Assembly: GCF_029813785.1 (NCBI RefSeq)
Contig: NZ_JARVKY010000001.1
Coordinates: 665,517 to 729,516 of the forward strand
Direction: 5' to 3'
Length of the DNA stretch: 64,000 nucleotides
Source of the DNA: Streptomyces sp. DH41
GTDB lineage: Bacteria > Actinomycetota > Actinomycetes > Streptomycetales > Streptomycetaceae
Under the pieces are notes generated by a model, which made no database searches, was not told the DNA's origin, and worked only from the letters and a program-made list of their open reading frames with translations. Shown here one piece after another: positions 60,050-64,000 of this stretch. The position numbers and the translations under genes are program-made. Each line of letters opens with the position of its first letter. Position 1 is the first letter of the stretch.

Positions 60050-61275
60050 CCACCGAGGCCACGCTCCCCACCACCTCGGTCTCGCCCACCGCCCGCCAGG
60101 TGTGGACACGCACGCGGGGCATCGCGCTCGCCCTCGTCGTGCTGCTCGTCGGCGCCGTCGCGATCGCCGTCGTCCGCTCCGACGCCCGGCACGGCGAACT
60201 CGACCCGCGCTCCGCCGACCCGTACGGCAGCCGGGCCGTCGCGGAACTCCTCGCCGACCGGGGCGTTTCCACGCGCGTGGTCACCACCCTGGACGAGGCC
60301 GGCGTCGCGGCCGGCCCCGACACCACCCTCCTGGTCGCCGTCCCCGACCTCCTGACCGAACACCAGCAGACACGGCTGCGCTCCGCGACCGAAGGCTCGG
60401 GCGGCCGTACCGTGCTCGTGGCTCCGGGCGGTCCCGCCGTCGAACGCCTCGCCCCCGGCGTCACCGCCGATCCCGCGCTCAGCCTCGACTCGACGCTGGC
60501 CCCCGACTGCGACCTGCCCGCCGCCCGGCGGGCGGGCAGCGCCGACACCGGCGGCATCCGCTACAGCAGCGCCCACATCGAAGCCGACGCCTGCTACCCC
60601 AGTCGGCGCCTGGCCACCCTGCTGCGCATCCCCGAGGCATCCGCAGAGGGCGCCCAGGAGGGCACCCCGGGCGACACCGTCGTCCTCGGCGCACCCGACA
60701 TCCTCTACAACAACCACCTCGACGAGCACGGCAACGCCTCGCTCGCCCTCCAACTCCTCGGCTCCCGCGACCACCTGGTCTGGTACCTCCCCTCGGTCTC
60801 CGACACCACCGCCCCGGACGACGAGCGCGGCTTCTTCGACCTGCTCCCCTCCGGCTGGCTCTGGGGCACCCTGCAGCTCTTCGTCGCCGCCGCCCTCGCG
60901 GCCCTGTGGCGGGCACGCCGACTCGGCCCCCTGGTGCCCGAAAAACTCCCCGTGGCGATCCGCGCCTCCGAAACCGCCGAGGGCCGCGCCCGCCTCTACC
61001 GCAAGGCGGACGCCCGCGACCGCGCGGCCACCGCTCTTCGCTCCGCCACCCGCACCCGCCTCGCCCCCCTCGTAGGCGTCCCCGCCACCCAGGCGCACAC
61101 GCCCGAGGCCCTGCTCCCCGCGCTGTCCGCCCACCTCCACGGCGAACACGGCGAACGCCACGACGGGCAGTCCCCGCACACCCTTCTCTTCGGCCCGCCG
61201 CCCGGCGACGACGCGGCCCTCATCGCCCTCGCCGACCAACTCGACGCCCTCGAAAGAGAGGTACGCCGTCCATGA
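60046..61275 (+). CDS. DUF4350 membrane protein
   Basis: A 409-residue protein. TM1 is near 25-43 (GIALALVVLLVGAVAIAVV), followed by an extracellular DUF4350 domain (about 50-265) with DPYGSRAVAELLADRGVSTRVV, a GATase-like fold often paired with MoxR systems. TM2 lies near 275-292 (LWGTLQLFVAAALAALW), then a cytoplasmic C-terminus. It has two Cys in CDLPAARRAGSADTGGIRYSSAHIEADAC that may form a disulphide. It overlaps both neighbours by ATGA. Confidence 0.88.
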   Translation: MTTEATLPTTSVSPTARQVWTRTRGIALALVVLLVGAVAIAVVRSDARHGELDPRSADPYGSRAVAELLADRGVSTRVVTTLDEAGVAAGPDTTLLVAVPDLLTEHQQTRLRSATEGSGGRTVLVAPGGPAVERLAPGVTADPALSLDSTLAPDCDLPAARRAGSADTGGIRYSSAHIEADACYPSRRLATLLRIPEASAEGAQEGTPGDTVVLGAPDILYNNHLDEHGNASLALQLLGSRDHLVWYLPSVSDTTAPDDERGFFDLLPSGWLWGTLQLFVAAALAALWRARRLGPLVPEKLPVAIRASETAEGRARLYRKADARDRAATALRSATRTRLAPLVGVPATQAHTPEALLPALSAHLHGEHGERHDGQSPHTLLFGPPPGDDAALIALADQLDALEREVRRP

Positions 61276-62264
61276 TGGACCCGACCACTGACAACGCCGG
61301 GCAGACCGGGGACCAGGGCGACGCCCGCGCCGCCCTGGAGGCCCTGCGCGCCGAGATCGCCAAGGCCGTGGTCGGCCAGGACGCCGCCGTCACCGGTCTC
61401 GTCGTGGCGCTTCTCTGCCGCGGCCACGTCCTCCTCGAAGGCGTCCCAGGAGTCGCCAAGACCCTCCTCGTGCGCGCCCTGGCGGCCGCCACCGAGCTCG
61501 ACACCAAGCGCGTCCAGTTCACGCCCGACCTGATGCCGAGCGATGTCACCGGCTCGCTGGTGTACGACGCACGCACCGCCGAGTTCTCCTTCCAGCCCGG
61601 TCCGGCCTTCACCAATCTGCTCCTCGCCGACGAGATCAACCGCACGCCCCCGAAGACCCAGTCGTCCCTCCTCGAAGCCATGGAGGAGCGCCAGGTCACG
61701 GTCGACGGCACGCCCCGCCCGCTCCCCGAGCCGTTCCTGGTCGCGGCGACCCAGAACCCGGTGGAGTACGAGGGCACCTACCCCCTCCCGGAAGCCCAGC
61801 TGGACCGCTTCCTCCTCAAGCTCACCGTCCCGCTCCCCTCCCGGCAGGACGAGATCGACGTCCTCACCCGCCACGCCTCGGGCTTCGACCCGCGCGACCT
61901 GCGCGCCGCCGGCGTACGCCCCGTGGCGAACGCCGCCGACCTGGAGGCAGCCCGCGCCGAGGTGGCCAGCACAACGATCTCCCCCGAGATCACGGCCTAC
62001 GTCGTCGACATCTGCCGCGCCACCCGCGATTCGCCGTCCCTCACTCTCGGGGTCTCGCCCCGCGGTGCCACGGCGCTGCTCTCCACGGCCCGCGCGTGGG
62101 CCTGGCTGACGGGCCGCGACTACGTCACTCCGGACGACGTGAAGGCCCTGGCTCTCCCCACTCTCCGGCACCGCGTCCAGCTCCGCCCGGAGGCCGAGAT
62201 GGAGGGCGTGACCACGGACTCCGTGATCAACGCGATCCTCGCCCACGTCCCCGTGCCCCGCTGA
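61272..62264 (+). CDS. MoxR-family AAA+ ATPase
   Basis: A 330-residue AAA+ protein that probably remodels or inserts cofactors into partner proteins. Walker A is GVPGVAKT (about 58-65), Walker B LLLADEIN, sensor 1 ATQNP, and the arginine-finger region DRFLLKLTVPLP; the lid domain follows with LGVSPRGATALLSTARAWAW. It starts MMDPTTDNAG, overlapping the DUF4350 stop, and its stop shares one base with the DUF58 start. MoxR with DUF58 is a recurrent pair; DUF58 proteins have a VWA-like fold that may be the substrate or adaptor. Confidence 0.94.
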   Translation: MMDPTTDNAGQTGDQGDARAALEALRAEIAKAVVGQDAAVTGLVVALLCRGHVLLEGVPGVAKTLLVRALAAATELDTKRVQFTPDLMPSDVTGSLVYDARTAEFSFQPGPAFTNLLLADEINRTPPKTQSSLLEAMEERQVTVDGTPRPLPEPFLVAATQNPVEYEGTYPLPEAQLDRFLLKLTVPLPSRQDEIDVLTRHASGFDPRDLRAAGVRPVANAADLEAARAEVASTTISPEITAYVVDICRATRDSPSLTLGVSPRGATALLSTARAWAWLTGRDYVTPDDVKALALPTLRHRVQLRPEAEMEGVTTDSVINAILAHVPVPR

Positions 62265-63574
62265 TGGCGCTCACCGGACGCGCCGCTCTCCTCGCGGCCA
62301 TCGGCTCCGTCCCGATCGGTATCTGGGACCCCAGCTGGACGGGTTTCCTCGCGGTCAATGCCCCGCTGGCCGCGGCCTGCGCCTGCGACTTCGCCCTGGC
62401 CGCCCCGGTACGACGCCTGCTCCTGACCCGCTCCGGTGACACCTCCACGCGCCTGGGCGACACCGCCGACGTCACCCTGACGGTCAGCAACCCGTCCAGC
62501 CGCCCGCTCCGGGCTCACCTCCGCGACGCCTGGCCGCCCAGCAGTTGGCAGCCCGGCACGGAGACGACGGCCTCCCGCCACCGCGTGTCGGTTCCCGCCG
62601 GCGAACGCCGTCGCGTCACCACCCGGCTACGCCCCACCCGCCGCGGCGACCGTCAGGCGGACCGCGTCACGATCCGCTCGTACGGACCCCTGGGGCTCTT
62701 CGCCCGCCAGGCCGCCCACAGGGTCCCCTGGGCGGTGCGTGTCCTGCCTCCGTTCACCAGCCGCAAGCACCTCCCCTCGAAGCTGTCCCGCCTGCGTGAA
62801 CTCGACGGCCGCACCAGCGTGCTCATCCGCGGGCAGGGCACGGAGTTCGACAGTCTGCGCGAGTACGTTCCCGGCGACGACACCCGTTCCATCGACTGGC
62901 GCGCGACAGCCCGCCAGTCCACCGTCGCCGTACGCACGTGGCGGCCCGAACGAGACCGCCACATCCTGCTCGTTCTCGACACCGGCCGCACGTCGGCCGG
63001 CCGTGTGGGCGACGCGCCCCGCCTTGACGCGTCCATGGACGCCGCCCTGCTTCTGGCCGCCCTCGCCTCCCGCGCCGGAGACCGCGTCGATCTCCTCGCG
63101 TACGACCGTCGGGTGCGGGCCCTCGTCCAGGGCCGCACGGCCGGCAACGTGCTGCCTTCTCTTGTCAACGCGATGGCGCCCCTGGAACCGGAGTTGGTGG
63201 AGACAGACGCACGTGGCCTTACCGCCACCGCCCTCCGGTCGGCCCCTCGCCGTTCCCTGATCGTGCTGCTCACAACGCTCGACGCCGCTCCGATCGAGGA
63301 GGGGTTGCTCCCCGTCCTTCCGCGACTGACTCAGCGCCACACCGTCGTCCTGGCGTCGGTGGCGGATCCGCACATCTCCCGGATGGCCCGGGCCCGCGGA
63401 AACACGGACGCGGTCTACGAGGCCGCAGCGGCAGCGCGGGCCCAGTCGGAACGTCACCGCACCGCGGACCAGCTCCGCCGGCACGGCGTGGTGATCGTCG
63501 ACGCGACTCCTGACGAGCTGGCCCCGGCACTGGCCGACACCTACCTGGAGCTGAAGGCGGCGGGACGCTTGTAA
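62264..63574 (+). CDS. DUF58 (VWA-like) membrane protein
   Basis: A 436-residue protein whose ATG shares its first base with the previous stop. Hydrophobic N-terminus (LLAAIGSVPIGIW, then FLAVNAPLAAACACDFALA), an extracellular Ig-like segment, then the DUF58 core: RGQGTEFDSLREYVPGDDTRSIDWRATARQ (about 195-225) and VWA-like LLVLDTGRTSAGRVG. A DUF58 protein after MoxR is a common module, linked in several bacteria to envelope maintenance. The operon ends with a hairpin overlapping its stop codon. Confidence 0.93.
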   Translation: MALTGRAALLAAIGSVPIGIWDPSWTGFLAVNAPLAAACACDFALAAPVRRLLLTRSGDTSTRLGDTADVTLTVSNPSSRPLRAHLRDAWPPSSWQPGTETTASRHRVSVPAGERRRVTTRLRPTRRGDRQADRVTIRSYGPLGLFARQAAHRVPWAVRVLPPFTSRKHLPSKLSRLRELDGRTSVLIRGQGTEFDSLREYVPGDDTRSIDWRATARQSTVAVRTWRPERDRHILLVLDTGRTSAGRVGDAPRLDASMDAALLLAALASRAGDRVDLLAYDRRVRALVQGRTAGNVLPSLVNAMAPLEPELVETDARGLTATALRSAPRRSLIVLLTTLDAAPIEEGLLPVLPRLTQRHTVVLASVADPHISRMARARGNTDAVYEAAAAARAQSERHRTADQLRRHGVVIVDATPDELAPALADTYLELKAAGRL

Positions 63575-63614
63575 CCGGTCGGCAGGCCGCATGGGGGACG
63601 CGGGGCCGACCGGT
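63574..63614 (+). terminator. Terminator of the MoxR-DUF58 operon
   Basis: ACCGGTCGG (63574-63582) and CCGACCGGT (63606-63614) form a nine-pair perfect stem starting at the last base of the DUF58 stop codon. Confidence 0.6.
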
Positions 63615-63646
63615 CTCGTTGCGACCCTCATTGGCCCCAAACGCAG

Positions 63647-63678
63647 AAAACCCCGCACCGTTCCCGGTGCGGGGTTTT
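63647..63678. terminator. Intrinsic terminator after the rRNA operon
   Basis: AAAACCCCGCACCG and CGGTGCGGGGTTTT form a 14-pair perfect stem with a four-base loop (TTCC) and a T-run on both strands. On the minus strand it begins 12 bases after 5S rRNA. Confidence 0.9.
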
Positions 63679-63689
63679 CTCGCAATGAT

Positions 63690-63809
63690 TGTTCGGCGGC
63701 GTCCTACTCTCCCACAGGGTCCCCCCTGCAGTACCATCGGCGCTGTAAGGCTTAGCTTCCGGGTTCGAAATGTAACCGGGCGTTTCCCCTACGCTATGAC
63801 CACCGAAAC
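63690..63809 (-). rRNA. rrf: 5S ribosomal RNA
   Basis: About 120 bases on the minus strand, starting GTTTCGGTGGTCATAGCG and ending CGCCGCCGAAC, with the conserved loop CGAACCCGGAAGCTAAG and the closing GGAGAGTAGGACG. It lies between the 23S 3' end and a strong terminator, as the last gene of an rRNA operon read leftwards. Confidence 0.96.
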
Positions 63810-63895
63810 ACTATGAAACAGACAACCAGCCACCCCGTGACCATGGGATGGGATTGTTCGTGGTTTCAGAACCAACACAGTGGACGCGAGCAACT

Positions 63896-64000
63896 GAGGA
63901 CAAGCCCTCGGCCTATTAGTACCGGTCACCTCCACACCTTGCGGTGCTTCCAGATCCGGCCTATCAACCCAGTCGTCTACTGGGAGCCTTAACCCCTCAA
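63896..64000 (-). rRNA. rrl: 23S ribosomal RNA, 3' end (partial)
   Basis: On the minus strand the last bases of the window read TTGAGGGGTTAAGGCTCCCAG, then GAAGCACCGCAAGGTGTGGAG and GACCGGTACTAATAGGCCGAG, the conserved 3' end of 23S rRNA. The exact 3' terminus is approximate. The remainder and 16S lie beyond the right edge. An 85-base spacer separates it from 5S. Confidence 0.93.

Noticed and set aside
61280..61300. CACTGACAA, an antisense TTGTCAGTG, at the start of the MoxR gene
   Set aside because: It points away from any gene start and lacks a -10 at the right spacing.

Overview
The window is chromosomal core DNA from a high-GC actinomycete, almost certainly a Streptomyces. The evidence is very high GC with third-position bias strong enough to open long false frames, GTG starts, GTGA/ATGA start-stop overlaps, and marker genes: a tmRNA tag ending AFALAA, pkaA/pkaB-type kinases, mtrA-mtrB-lpqB, the giant NAD-glutamate dehydrogenase, and an LAxTG-type surface protein. 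From memory, not checked, the order resembles the S. coelicolor region around SCO2965-SCO3020. I see no prophage, insertion sequence, CRISPR array or tRNA.

Layout. 1-7.7 kb: a LysR regulator cut by the window edge; ssrA (tmRNA) with a likely SigR promoter; smpB; an S41/PDZ protease; ftsX-ftsE; a tiny zinc-ribbon membrane protein; a PTD-repeat LAETG surface protein; and prfB (RF2). 7.7-15.3 kb: signalling genes, with two membrane-anchored Ser/Thr kinases (PkaB, PkaA) divergent from a 1332-residue FHA plus FtsK/SpoIIIE ATPase. 15.5-19.2 kb: a sugar ABC importer (lipoprotein and two permeases, no ATPase). 19.4-29.4 kb: a cell-envelope cluster of three tandem GT2/glycerophosphotransferase fusions and two polytopic membrane proteins. 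29.4-35.6 kb: ohr/ohrR, galE, an ADP-ribosylglycohydrolase, a membrane glutaredoxin, a TetR regulator and a TagGH-type teichoic acid exporter.

35.7-48.9 kb: NAD-GDH, a HAD hydrolase that looks leaderless with a DNA-damage-type promoter, a DUF6912-like protein, an Rv3235-like protein, secA, a GNAT acetyltransferase and a YcaQ/AlkX-like DNA glycosylase. 48.9-57.7 kb: an orphan NarL-type response regulator, long-form hpf, comF, and the mtnA-mtrA-mtrB-lpqB operon. 57.9-63.6 kb: a translationally coupled membrane/MoxR/DUF58 operon. 63.7-64 kb: 5S rRNA and the 3' end of 23S rRNA on the minus strand, so 16S lies beyond the right edge.

How it fits together. Much of the window serves the envelope and translation quality control. 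tmRNA-SmpB, RF2, HPF and SecA handle ribosomes and export. FtsEX, MtrAB-LpqB, the glycerophosphotransferase fusions, TagGH and GalE act on wall growth and wall polymers. The most unusual signal is in the three tandem fusions: the middle one keeps the glycerophosphotransferase histidine but has altered GT2 motifs, while the outer two have intact GT2 motifs but have lost that histidine. This suggests division of labour between paralogues.
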